Shown here: one piece after another, positions 23,001 through 33,400 of the stretch
Numbering within the stretch: the stretch's first letter is position 1
Layout of the letters: each line of letters begins with the position of its first letter
Source: Botryotinia globosa
Lineage: Eukaryota; Ascomycota; Leotiomycetes; Helotiales; Sclerotiniaceae
Assembly: GCA_014898425.1 (NCBI GenBank)
Contig: RCSZ01000001.1
Coordinates: 3,844,001-3,908,000 of the forward strand
Reading direction: 5' to 3'
Length of the DNA: 64,000 nt
Notes under the pieces: generated by a model
The model's input: only the letters and a program-made list of their open reading frames with translations
The model's database searches: none
Told to the model about the DNA's origin: nothing
Program-made: the position numbers and the translations under genes

Positions 23001-26000
23001 TTTTTATAATAATTTTATAGAATTGAGTAATAGAATTAATAATATTTTATAATAATATTATATAATATAATAATTTAAATAATATTTGAAAAGCAATTAT
23101 ATTACAATTTTCTATAATTAAAGGAATTTAATTATAATTTGAAAAGAAATTGATTAAAAAAGTAATTCGATATTCTATAAAGTTTTTTATAAAAATATTA
23201 ATATTTAAAAATAGATTTGTATTTCTAATTAAATATTTATTAAATTTAATAATTATATTTATAAATTTATAAATATTAAAAGTCTTTTTCTTTATTAAGA
23301 ATCATAGATTTTTATAAAATCTATTTGTATATTTAAGAATTCCTTAATTTATTTTTTCTTAAAATATTTTGAATATAATTTTAATTAAGGTTTTTAGAAT
23401 AAGAAATTCAGATATTTATTAAACTTTGTATAAAATAATTTATATTTTTTATAAAGGAATTATTTCTTTTTGTATTTATTTAATATATATTTAATTAAAA
23501 ATAAGCATTTTTTTTCGATTTAGTAAATAGGTAAATAATAGTTTTTATTTATAAATAAAAAGTATTTTTTTAAAATTTATTTCTTTATATTTATTTATAA
23601 TTAAATAATAATTTTTAGATTTTTTATTAAATCATAGAATTAAATAATCTTTTTATTTTCCTAAAGATTATAAATAAAGGTTTTCTTTTTTGTACTTTTC
23701 CAATCAATTATTTTTTTCTTTTAGCCCTTCATTTGTAAGATTTTTAGATTGATTTGAAAAAAATATTTTATTTATTTTATTCTTATATAAAATATTTATA
23801 TAAAATAAAAGATAATTTTATTAAAATTCAACAAAGTTATTTTTTGATAAAGAATATGAATTTGTTTTGATATATTATTTTCTAGATATATTAGATTTTA
23901 GTTTTTTAAATTTAAGATTTGGAAAAATATAATTGTTTTTTATTTAATATATTAAATATTTGTTTGATTCTTTTGATCATTATTTATTATTATAATATAT
24001 TACAATCTATTTTTATATATAAATATAATTTTATTTATAATAAACTATAATATTTTAAATAATAAATTATTATATATATTTTTTATTATAAATAAATTAA
24101 TAATATTTGATATTTCTTTAAAGGATATATATATATTCTTATAAAAACCTTTGATATTAGTTTTGAAAGGATTAATTCTAATAATAATAATTTAAATTAA
24201 ATTGATTAATAAATTGAATTTTATAATTAAATTGATATTAATTAAATTAATAATTGAATTAGAATCTGAAATTATTTTAATAGAATTTTGATTATTAAGA
24301 AATACTCTAATATAAAAAAAATCTTTTTTATTATTTTTTATAAAAATATAAATAAAATTATAAATTATATTTGAATAAAAAGTTTTTATAATTTTAATTT
24401 ATTCTAAAAATTTAAATGAAATAAAAAGTTTGTTAATTAAATTTATTATATAATTATCAAAAATTGATAGTTTTATTGAATTATTTATTTTTATAATCTA
24501 TTTTTTTTATATATTAAAATATTCTTTGATAATAAAACTTATAATAATAAGGATTATAATTAATAGAATATTCTAATTGATTTCTTCTATTGTTCTATAA
24601 TTATTATTTATTATTTAAAAAATTATTTGTTTTCTAGGCTTTTTAATTTTATTTAGTATTTTTTCAATTATAATTTTTATTATAGAATTCTTAAAATTAT
24701 AAATATAAATTTCTATTAATTCAGTTTATATAGGTTTTTAAAAGGATATTTCGATTATAAATTATTGATTGAATTTAAGGATTTTATTTACAAATAAAGA
24801 TATAGATTTTATAGAGATATTTGAATATAATTTGATTATTTTATCCAAATTATTATAAAATAGTTTTTTATATTTTCTTTATATCTTCTTTATAATATTA
24901 ATATATTTTTGAATAATATATACTTTTCTTTTTAATATAATATTAATAGATTTTTTTTTGATATTAATAAAATATAATATTTCTTTATTTTCAAAAAATT
25001 TTAATTAATTATTTTGAAAAGTTTGTAATCTAATTATTTTTATTAAATTAAGATTGGTTTTATTATTATATATAATTGGAATAGAATTATTTGAATTATT
25101 TATTAGTCTTTATATTAATTATTCTAGTTTATTATAATATACAAATCCTTTATCGAAATATTCTTTAAAAATCAAATAATCTTTTTTTAAAATATAATCT
25201 TTATTATTAAACTATTTATTATTATAATTATAATATATTTTTTTATAAATTATATATATAGCTTTTATTATTTTTAAATTAATAATAGTATTAACAATAA
25301 TAGGTATTGTAATCTATATAAATTTATAAATTGAAATCTAAAGTATTTTTATTATTTTTGAATCAAAAAAAATCTAATAAGTTTCAATTTTCCCTTCAAA
25401 TTTGAAATCTAATTATATTTATTTCTTTATAATAAATATAAAATTTTTAAAAGCTTTTATTATTTTCTTTATTTCATTATTTCTTTAAATTATTAGGATT
25501 TTCGCTTTATTTCGAATCTTTATAAATAAAATAATAAATTCTAATAATTCATTGAAATTAGAATTCTTGTTATCATTTATATTGAAAAGGATATATTAAG
25601 ATTTGTTTTTAGTATATTGAATTATTTAATTAAATACTTTATTCTAATTTATTATATTTGATTGTTTTATATTATATTTAATTTGAATGATATATCTTCA
25701 AGAAATTTTAAAAAACATATTTTTGAGGAATAGTTTAATAATTTCATTTTTTATTGAAGTTTTATTTTTAATCAATTATTATATAATTTGATTATATTAT
25801 TTAATAAAATAATCAAGATTATTATATCTAATATTTCTTTTTTGTTTATACTTTTTAATAAACTTTTATAGATATTTATAAAAATATATTTTTTAAAGAA
25901 TATTATTATTGAAATATTTTTTGAGAAAAATAGATTTGAAATGTTTTTTCTAATTCCATTCTTTAAATTACTATTCCTTTATAATTTTAATTTCCTTTCA

Positions 26001-27332
26001 AAATATATAATTTATTTATAGAAGGATTTGTATTTAGAAATCTTTATTCGAAATATAATAGTTTTATTGAAGTTATTCCATACCTTTATATTACTTGATA
26101 ATATTGGAACCCTTGAATTATAATATACTAGTAATTTCAGAAAATAATATTAAAAATACAAGAATTTTTGAAAAGTATTCTAGGAAAATAATGAATTGTT
26201 AAATACTGAGATTCCTTTTTAAAAGTTTTGAATTGAAATTCTTATTAAATTTTTTATTTTCATTTATCTTCTAATCAAATAAAAAAGGAATATTTGATTC
26301 AAAAATATCCTTTTCAAAATCGTTTATATTGAAAGTATCAAAATTAATTAATAAATTTAAAAACTTCGAATTTATAATTAAATAATTATCCTAAATCTTA
26401 GATTTATTATTGAAATCGAAGACTAATATAATATAGATTTTATTATTATATTAAATAATTTTATATTTACTAATAAATAATTATAATAATTAAATAATTA
26501 TATAAAAATTTAAAAAATCTTTAATATAATATAAATAAAAATTTGATTACTATTTTATTCACCCTTTTTTTAATAACTTTATTAAATTTTAATAAAATTA
26601 TCTTTTCTTCTTAAATTTGTATAACCACAAATTTATTTACAAAAATTCAAAAATATAGATTAACAATTTATTCTAAAGAATTCAAATCTTGGATTTTTCT
26701 TAAAAATATATCTGGAAATTTGATTTTAAAAACAAAGAGATTATTTTTATAAATAATCCTTTCAATTAGATTGAATAGTATAGTATTTTTGATTTTAATA
26801 TAAATTATTTTTGAATTTTTTAGATTAATTAAATTCCATTTAGATATAGATATAATTAAAATAATCTTAAAAATTCTAAGTAAACTCAATATTTATTAAG
26901 CCTTAAATACAAAGATGAATACTAATCAATAAATTTTAGATTTATTTTATAAAAGAAAACTTTTTCTTTCAAAATCAAATTTTTATTCAAATTCCTATGA
27001 GTTTTATAAATAATAAAACTTTTACAATTTGTTTTTATAACCTTTCAAAAAAAATAAGAATAATCCAATTAAAAGCAATTTCACTTTCAATTTAGATTTA
27101 TACAAAGTTATAAATCGATTTTGAAAATAAAGTATTTGTTTTTCTCCTTTTTTCTTTTATTATCGGATTATTATTACTTTGATTTTATTATAATACTAGA
27201 TAGTTTTTTGTTCTTTTATTTTCTATCGACTTTTCCAAATTAATGACTTTCTGTTTTCTAAAATAATTCAAGAATTCAGATTTGTATATAGCTTTCTAAT
27301 TTTTTAATATTCTTTTTTATATAGATTATTAA
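17100..27332 (-). pseudogene. Degraded interior of the 10.7-kb LTR element
   Basis: About 10 kb of almost pure AT with no surviving gene. On the minus strand, 25,560 to about 24,900 reads as a continuous protein-like frame interrupted only by TAA/TAG codons, with words such as FDSKIIKIL, KEYFDKGFVYYNKLE and IIRLQTFQNN. A 73-codon open stretch lies at 26,668-26,889. I could not match either to gag or pol. The 61-codon plus-strand frame at 22,021-22,206 is probably chance. Confidence 0.5.
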
Positions 27333-27572
27333 TATAAAAGAGTAAAAAGTAATAAAATTATAAAATAATTCTTTATATATATTATAAAAAAGTTGTTATA
27401 GTATATCACTTTAGATAAAAAAAAGAAAAGGGAGGCTTTATATAGCGTTTTATAAAATATACTAGAAATTTAATGGGTAGGAATTAACTACTCTTTTTAA
27501 GTTATAAGGAAAAGGGCTATAAATATTAGCTATAGAAGTGGACCACATGATCAGCACAAAGATTCGCTCACA
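27333..27572 (-). repeat. LTR of the 10.7-kb element, right copy (5' LTR)
   Basis: The better preserved copy near its outer end, finishing GATTCGCTCACA on the plus strand, so the element strand starts TGTGAGCG. The minus strand carries CGCTATATAAAGCC, a good TATA box for the element promoter. The inner end is more mutated. Confidence 0.8.
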
Positions 27573-27820
27573 CTAAGTTGTATTAAACTCTAAAGGATTT
27601 AATTAATAATAATAATATAAAAATTAAGATTATAGAATAAATTGAAAGAAATTAGATGAATAGATGGTTATATGAATAAAAAAGGTATCAATTAGAAAAA
27701 TATAATCCAACAACTTTAAAAAGTTATTAGTATTGGAATAGAAATTATATAATTATATTAATGCTTATACTAGTACATTAGTATTATAATATAAATATAT
27801 TATAATCCTAGTTTTTAAAA
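27573..27820 (+). pseudogene. Copia family A, copy 2: right part after the nested element
   Basis: Resumes the RNase H tail interrupted at 16859. Joining the two sides over one copy of CTAA gives a frame continuing K-S-K-L-Y, then TLKDLINNNN, which parallels TLTDLININK in copy 1 at about 3540-3580. The right limit is uncertain because no LTR of this family was recognised. Confidence 0.65.
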
Positions 27821-28602
27821 TCTCAAGTAATATTATAATAGTGTGAACCATAGTACTATATTATCTTTATTATCCCTATGATGATATCAACAGAACTACT
27901 TATGAATAAATTGTTTTCGAAGATTTTAAATATATTATAAATTTGTAGTATTGTTAAAGATCAAAAAGTTCATTTAGGTATTTATAAAACTATTTATATT
28001 AGTTATAAATATAAATTGAAAGTGATATATAAAAGTCAAGTATAAATTGATAATAAAAAATATGATTTCTTTTTTTATTTTTATTTTTGATAATTTCAAT
28101 ATAATTAACTTCAAATTTTATTTCTATTTCTATATATATTTCTAGTGAAATAGTTGATATTATTATAGCTTGAATAAATTTATAGAATTTATTTAGTTGT
28201 TGCTTTTAAATATAATTAGAAATCTTCATTTTGTTTATACTATATCAATAATAATTTGGCCTGCTATAATCGAAAATAGAGATTTGTAATATTAAATATA
28301 TTTAAAAATGAAGTATAAAAAAAGTTTATAATAATATAGAGTTTATAATCTATCAGAAATAGATAGTAAGTTATACATATGTTATAATATATTAAATTGT
28401 AGTTTGTATTCTTATTGTATTATTGAAGTGAAATCTACGCGTAAAACCTTTTATGAGCGTGATGCACGTGCCATATCACGTGCTTTCCAACAAATTTATT
28501 AAGGTTTCAATGGCATCAGAGTAATTTATCGATAATTAATCTATATATCTACAGATAGAATCTACTATAGAATCTAGCTTTTTGATTAGAAACTAAATAG
28601 TA
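27821..28602. other. AT-rich tail of the transposon block
   Basis: No gene is visible. It is AT-rich with a short normal-composition patch at about 28,430-28,500 containing CACGTG words. A sequence like GGCATCAGAGTAATTTAT at 28,512 recurs in diverged form at 28,971 and 29,001, on the far side of the MITE. Confidence 0.5.
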
Positions 28603-28945
28603 TCACCTAGAGTACGGACTCTAGGCGCCCTCGCTTAATAAGGAGTTACTGACCAATTAGATTATTAGGATTCCTTAAATCTAATCTAATATTCACAAGC
28701 ATTTTCTAATATAAAATTCAATCAATATAATTTCTATATCAAAAGTTTAAATATAATAATATATATTAATTTTTAATCTTTGATCTTTTTTTAAATTTGA
28801 AACACTTGAAATTTAAAATCAATATTCTAATTTATAAATAATATAATTGAAACCCACTAAAATAACTATTCTATTCAATAAGGCTTTATCATTTAAGGTC
28901 TATCGCACGGACCACATGTACGCCCTGAGTTCGTACTCTAGGGGA
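28603..28945 (+). mobile_element. MITE family 1, copy 1 (TA target duplication)
   Basis: A 343-bp element with imperfect terminal inverted repeats of about 28 nt starting TCACCTAGAGTACG and, reversed, TCCCCTAGAGTACG. TA flanks it at 28601-28602 and 28946-28947. The interior is AT-rich without coding capacity. It is the same sequence as 61949-62293 in the opposite orientation, end to end. The TA duplication suggests mobilisation by a Tc1/mariner-type transposase, which is absent from the window. Confidence 0.85.
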
Positions 28946-29087
28946 TAAAAGTAAAAAGATATCAATTTTAGTAACATGAGAGTAATTTATTAGACTTTTA
29001 GTGGCGTGAAAGTAATTTACCGTACATAATATGATTTCTCAATATTTTCAGTTCTCAAAACTAAGAATCCGTTGGAACTTTGATATA

Positions 29088-29341
29088 CAGCAAAACCTCT
29101 CTATAAGGATATCGGTTTTTGTAGTCTCCATATAATATTATATCATAGCTCAAATCCTAATGATTTCATTAGTCTAATAAGGATACACATGATCCTAGGA
29201 CCGGAAAATATAAGGATATCCTAATAGAGGGGTTTTAAGAATATAGGTCATTTTTAGGCCTAAAAAATTTTAGGACCTAAAAAAAATAAGAATAATAGAG
29301 GTTATCCTTATAGGGGGGATCCTTATAGAGAGGTTTTGCTG
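29088..29341. mobile_element. pogo-like MITE with perfect 23-bp inverted repeats
   Basis: A 254-bp non-coding element whose ends are perfect inverted repeats starting CAGCAAAACCTCTCTATAAG, flanked by TA at 29086-29087 and 29342-29343. The CAG start, the AAACCTC word and the TA duplication resemble pogo/Tigger-type ends of the Tc1/mariner superfamily. No transposase is encoded. Perfect ends suggest a fairly recent insertion. It lies at the edge of the gene block, about 430 bp before the next start codon. Confidence 0.9.
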
Positions 29342-29770
29342 TAGTGAGTATAACCAAGTGGTCAACAACACTTGCTGGGAGATTCCTCCTTCAATTCCTC
29401 CTCTAGTTAACGATTGCCTGGATCTCATTACCATGATAGAACGCTGTATAATTGTCTACCGGGAACATCCATAAGCTGTGCCTCAGAATTGTAATACTCA
29501 CGTCGTGTCGTAGGATTCTCAATGATTCCTCTTCTCATCCATCCCGTTAGATTCTCTAGCATAGTCTCGGCAATGAAAATTTTTATCGTCGATCTTAGGG
29601 GTATCCAGAAACTCACTCTCTGGTATCGCATATATAGAGATGTGATAATACCTACCGTGCCATTTCGAAAATCATTCTCATCCTTTCCTTAAGATTTCCT
29701 TTCTAAAACCTTGTTCATTGGTATTCCCAGTCATTCCTTTCTGGCGCCAATATCACATTCAGTCTTTACC

Positions 29771-30971
29771 ATGTCTCCTATCAATTTGGTTCTCAGAACC
29801 GCTTTCATTCTTTCATCTATATCGACTTCTTTTGCCGCAGTCTGCAATGACCAAACTCGAGCTTCTGGAGACCCTTCCGGCGAGACACTAGCTGCATTCC
29901 TCAATTCTCAAGATCAAATCTCCCAGTTTTGTTCAGTGGATGTATCAGGGAAGACTTCAGGGAATGTGAACTTCTCAGACTTCCAAGTAAGACAGCCGAG
30001 AAAAATTCGATTTGACATACTAATCAAGACAGATCTCTTTTGAGCGCAGTGATAGCTCCAGTTCAACCTTGGAGCATTGTACGCAAGCACTCCAGGATAT
30101 CATACGCCAGTGCATTGAGCCTTCCGATCCAGGAACGTATGGAGGAAGCTCAACATTTGAAAGTGGGGGAACATACACCATCAGCAACGACTTGTATCCC
30201 CAAGTACCAAGATTCTCTATGAATCTAGAGAGCCGAGAAGTGGCTGAAGCCGCGAAAAGGAAACTAAAGCCCCCTAAGACAACTGCAGAGCCGACAACTG
30301 CAGAGCCGACTCCTAAAACAACTGTGGCACAAGAAACTACTAGTCCAAAAAGTCAATCGCTAGCGTCGTCTTCAACCCCCGAAATCACACCTGCTCCTTC
30401 CAGCCCCTCCACTTCCGAACTTAATCCATCAATTCCAGAAACCGCATCCACTTCTCAGGTCATTTCCACAGGAAGTTTTACCCCTCCCGTGGTGCCTGTG
30501 ATTATTCCAATTCCACTTCCACCCCTATTGGGAACACCTGGGCTATCCCAACCAATCGAAACCTTCGGACCAGTTGAATCACTCGATCCAATCGAAACAT
30601 CGCAGTCAGAAACTCCAGAAAGTAATTCAACCGAAACTGCCATTCCCTCCTCAATCTCAGCTCCCTTATCCACATCAATCGCTTCGTCTCCCGCTTGTAC
30701 AGCCACCACAGGAGGGAATTGCTCTACATGTTATCAATACTCTGGTTGTGGCGATATCTCGCTTTCTCTCTCCAACAGTACCACTTTTCAATCTCGCCAA
30801 CTGCCACCATCAATTGCTGGTCGTATATCTACTACTAATTTACACTCAGAGATATCCAAACGAGCCACTAGATCATTTACTTCGTTGGCCCTGCCAATTT
30901 GTGTGTTTTTGGTTCCGTGGATGTTCCTTCTATTCCTGGTATGTATACAACTCGTGAAGCCTACGAATTAA
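29771..30971 (+). CDS. Secreted Ser/Thr/Pro-rich protein (exons 29771-29986, 30033-30971)
   Basis: Unknown function. It starts with a clear signal peptide (MSPINLVLRTAFILSSISTSFA), followed by a cysteine-containing region (VCNDQTRAS, QFCSVDVSG, LEHCTQ, IRQCIEP) of about 130 residues. A long low-complexity stretch rich in S, T, P and E follows, with PVVPVIIPIPLPPLL inside, then a small Cys cluster (GGNCSTCYQYSGCG). The intron 29987-30032 (46 nt, GTAAGA...ACAG with TACTAAT) keeps the frame. An alternative acceptor at 30049 leads straight to a stop. This frame ends after a hydrophobic segment (PICVFLVPWMFLLFLVCIQ), but a better-looking coding frame overlaps it from 30872, so the true 3' structure is uncertain. 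It is probably an extracellular or cell-wall protein. Confidence 0.65.
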
Positions 30972-31683
30972 TCAAAGATTGTAATTTAGCTAATCTGAGT
31001 TATGAAGATGCATCTACTCTGTTCAGTAAAGCGGGTACTCAAACAGAGTACTGGTATGTTTTGGAAGATACTCCTGTGAACGCAACGACCTGTTCCGCAC
31101 TTGGCTTTACCAAAGTTACCGATGCAGCACTTGCTTCCTTCTCAATTGATAAATTCAAATGCGGTTGGGTATACGAAGGCTGGATCAGGAATTGGTTGGA
31201 AAGCGAATGCCCCTAGTTATTGGAGCTACCAATAGTACCACCACGACTGGTATCAAAGCAGACGTAAGTACTACCTACTATCTCTTTGCGCACCAATGTA
31301 TCATATATATTGTCTTTGATCGATACGAGGACAATAAGAAAGTCCATAATCGATTATCCCACAGACAGTATCTCATGATGTCTCCTTTCAACTTCAAGGG
31401 AAAAGCTAACACTCCTCTCTCTCAGTGGGCATCAACCTACCGCACCTACCTCACTAACCTCCTAGCCACCCGCTCCTCGATCATCCTCTCCCAAGTCTCC
31501 AGCTACCTTGATAACGATCTTGGGCCTGCCGCCAGAAACGATAACGTTACACTTTCAGATGGAACGGTATCGACAACTGAAAATTCCATTGGAAAGGGCG
31601 TCGACGCTTTACTCAATGCGTATCCTCTGGCTACTGCTTTCGCATTTGACCAGGCCAAGTTATTAGGGTTTCCCAGTGTTTAG
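30872..31683 (+). CDS. 3' half of the secreted-protein locus or a frameshifted partner; structure unresolved
   Basis: Two protein-like stretches in different frames. The first (30872-31216) reads NLCVFGSVDVPSIPGMYTT, then YELIKDCNLANLSYEDAS, then CGWVYEGW, and stops. The second reads GATNSTTTTGIKAD, a good intron (31264-31368, GTAAGT...CACAG), then MMSPFNFKGKANTPLSQWAS to GFPSV (31369-31683). A 53-nt GT-AG interval at 31164-31216 would join them in frame, but its donor is weak. Nothing with a good donor joins the first stretch to the upstream exon. A 1-nt indel near the T-run at 30904-30912 would do so. It is therefore either one gene with odd introns, or a gene with a frameshift. I recognise no family. 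Confidence 0.45.
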
Positions 31684-31956
31684 GTCCTTGTAAAATATAA
31701 TAATTTTCTTTTTTCCACGTTTTTGTATTCGATTCTTCAATCTAAAAATGAGATAGCAATGATAAAATAAATAATGCGGTGATGATGACTTCAACACGGG
31801 AACTGAGGCTACCCAAACTCTAACTTCCTCAGCCTTGATACGTACGCATGGACCATACAAGGCTGACCGAATTCATCCCCCCTCACCAGAGCTCCCACTT
31901 GGACTCTCCATCGCAACCGCCATCATATCACATCACAACTCAATCCCCAACTCAAA

Positions 31957-32611
31957 ATGAGTACTCTTCAAACTCAAACTTCTGCCACCTCTACCAAAAC
32001 CTTTAAATTTCCCCGCGAACATTCTTTTCCTCCCTTTTTCACCCTCCAACCTACCTCTTCGACTCTCCATGCGCAACTGCGCAAATGGAGCGATTTAATC
32101 CTTTCCTATTTTGCGTTTCATCGTTTATTTCGTCTTACGGTTTCTACACTGTTATCTTCCGAGTTGTTCAGAAATGAGAGGATTAATAGGAGATTGGATG
32201 AAGAAGGGCTGAGAGAGGTATTGGAGTTTATGAGAAAGGAGGGGAGAGTGGAGTGGATTGGCGGAGGGGGGAATGGGAAAGTAGGTGCAGATATATGTTG
32301 GGTTTGGTGGAGGAAGGTAGATGAATGGGCGAGAGTTATTGAGGAATGGGTGGATGAGACGGGCCAGAGAGGGAGTGTATTGACACTTTATGAGTTGGTT
32401 GAGGGAGAGGGAGGCAGGGGTGCTGGTATGTTATTTATTCTTGTCTTCTGGTGACTTGGGTTTGAAGACGAGTATGCTAACGGATGGATTGGCAATAGAA
32501 TTCCACGGATTAGATACGGAAATATTACAAAAAGCATTGGCGATACTGGTGAAGAGGGGAAAAGCCCAAGTTTTCGGACAGGAAGATCAACAGGGTGTAA
32601 AATTCTTTTGA
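31957..32611 (+). CDS. VPS25: ESCRT-II subunit Vps25 (exons 31957-32425, 32499-32611)
   Basis: Vps25 is the winged-helix subunit of ESCRT-II that recruits Vps20/ESCRT-III on endosomes for sorting of ubiquitinated membrane proteins into multivesicular bodies. The 193-residue product has the family layout: a Pro-rich PPFFTLQP motif near the start (FKFPREHSFPPFFTLQP), followed by QLRKWSDLILSYF, the first winged helix with ICWVWWRKVDEWARVI, then TGQRGSVLTLYEL, and a second winged helix ending KAQVFGQEDQQGVKFF. The 73-nt intron has GTATGT, a TGCTAAC branch site and an AATAG acceptor. It joins phase 1 exons so that EFHGLDTEILQKAL follows the LYEL region as in other Vps25 proteins. The length is normal. 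Confidence 0.93.
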
Positions 32612-33400
32612 GCCATAGGAACTTTCCAGAATACATACAAGGTTAAGATCCAAAGTCTTATACCATGTGTTGCGGGACGATTGAAATAAGTGTCGAGGAT
32701 TGATCAATTCTTTGGATGGGAGGATTCCGCATTTGCATTCGCACAAGGAGGGAGGAACCATTTTGCTGAAGCTTCGTTCCCCTTTTGAATCTTCAATAGG
32801 CCTCCACCGAACTTTGCCCGCACCAGTATTATTAGTCAATACTTCAGCACATCCAGCCCAAGATCCTTTCCATGCCTGTCTTCCAGAAAACCCTTTAATC
32901 GAGAAACATACAGGAGGTCACCACTTTAACCATGGTACACACACATAGCAGTGCGTAGTCTCACAAGAAACTAACCAGAGTCAAAACGACTCTTTCGGGA
33001 GCAAGGCCGACCCAAAGATCACAATCCGAACCAAGCTACATGTAGCCAGAAAGTCGAAAGGAAATTTGGACGCAAGAGCCAGTTTGTAGCTTTGGGGCCT
33101 AGACCTAACGAATGAAAAAAAAATCTTGTCCCGCGTTACCGTGTATCGTCTTTTCCCGCTGTCTCCGGGGGACGTACCGAAATTGGATGGAGAATAATAT
33201 TCGTCCTTCAGCTGGCCTGGGCAGAATGCTAGCACGTATGGAGACTAGCACCATCGAGTCTCATCGACCATCCCCTTTTCCTTAGCAATAGATTTCTGTT
33301 TGATCTGCGAGATTTTCTGATGGGGACTTGGAAGTAAGTATTGGATGATTGGATGGAGCCTTTTTTTTTAATCAAAAAAGATGGAAATTGGAGGGATTAG
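32612..33400. other. Intergenic, no gene seen
   Basis: Downstream of VPS25. Short open frames on both strands (up to 84 codons) show no recognisable protein features. No RNA gene was recognised. Confidence 0.5.

Larger units (their letters stand above)
16860..27572 (-). mobile_element. 10.7-kb RIP-degraded LTR retrotransposon nested in copia family A
   Basis: Bounded by 240-bp direct repeats (16860-17099 and 27333-27572) and flanked by CTAA on both sides (16856-16859 and 27573-27576). It interrupts a copia RNase H frame that resumes after it. The minus orientation is inferred: a TATATAAAGCC promoter-like word lies on the minus strand of the right LTR, a purine run (A on the minus strand) adjoins the left LTR, and minus-strand frames with few stops occur around 24,900-25,560 and 26,668-26,889. 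The interior is too mutated for me to name a superfamily. At 10.7 kb it is larger than typical gypsy or copia elements and may hold further insertions. Confidence 0.75.
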
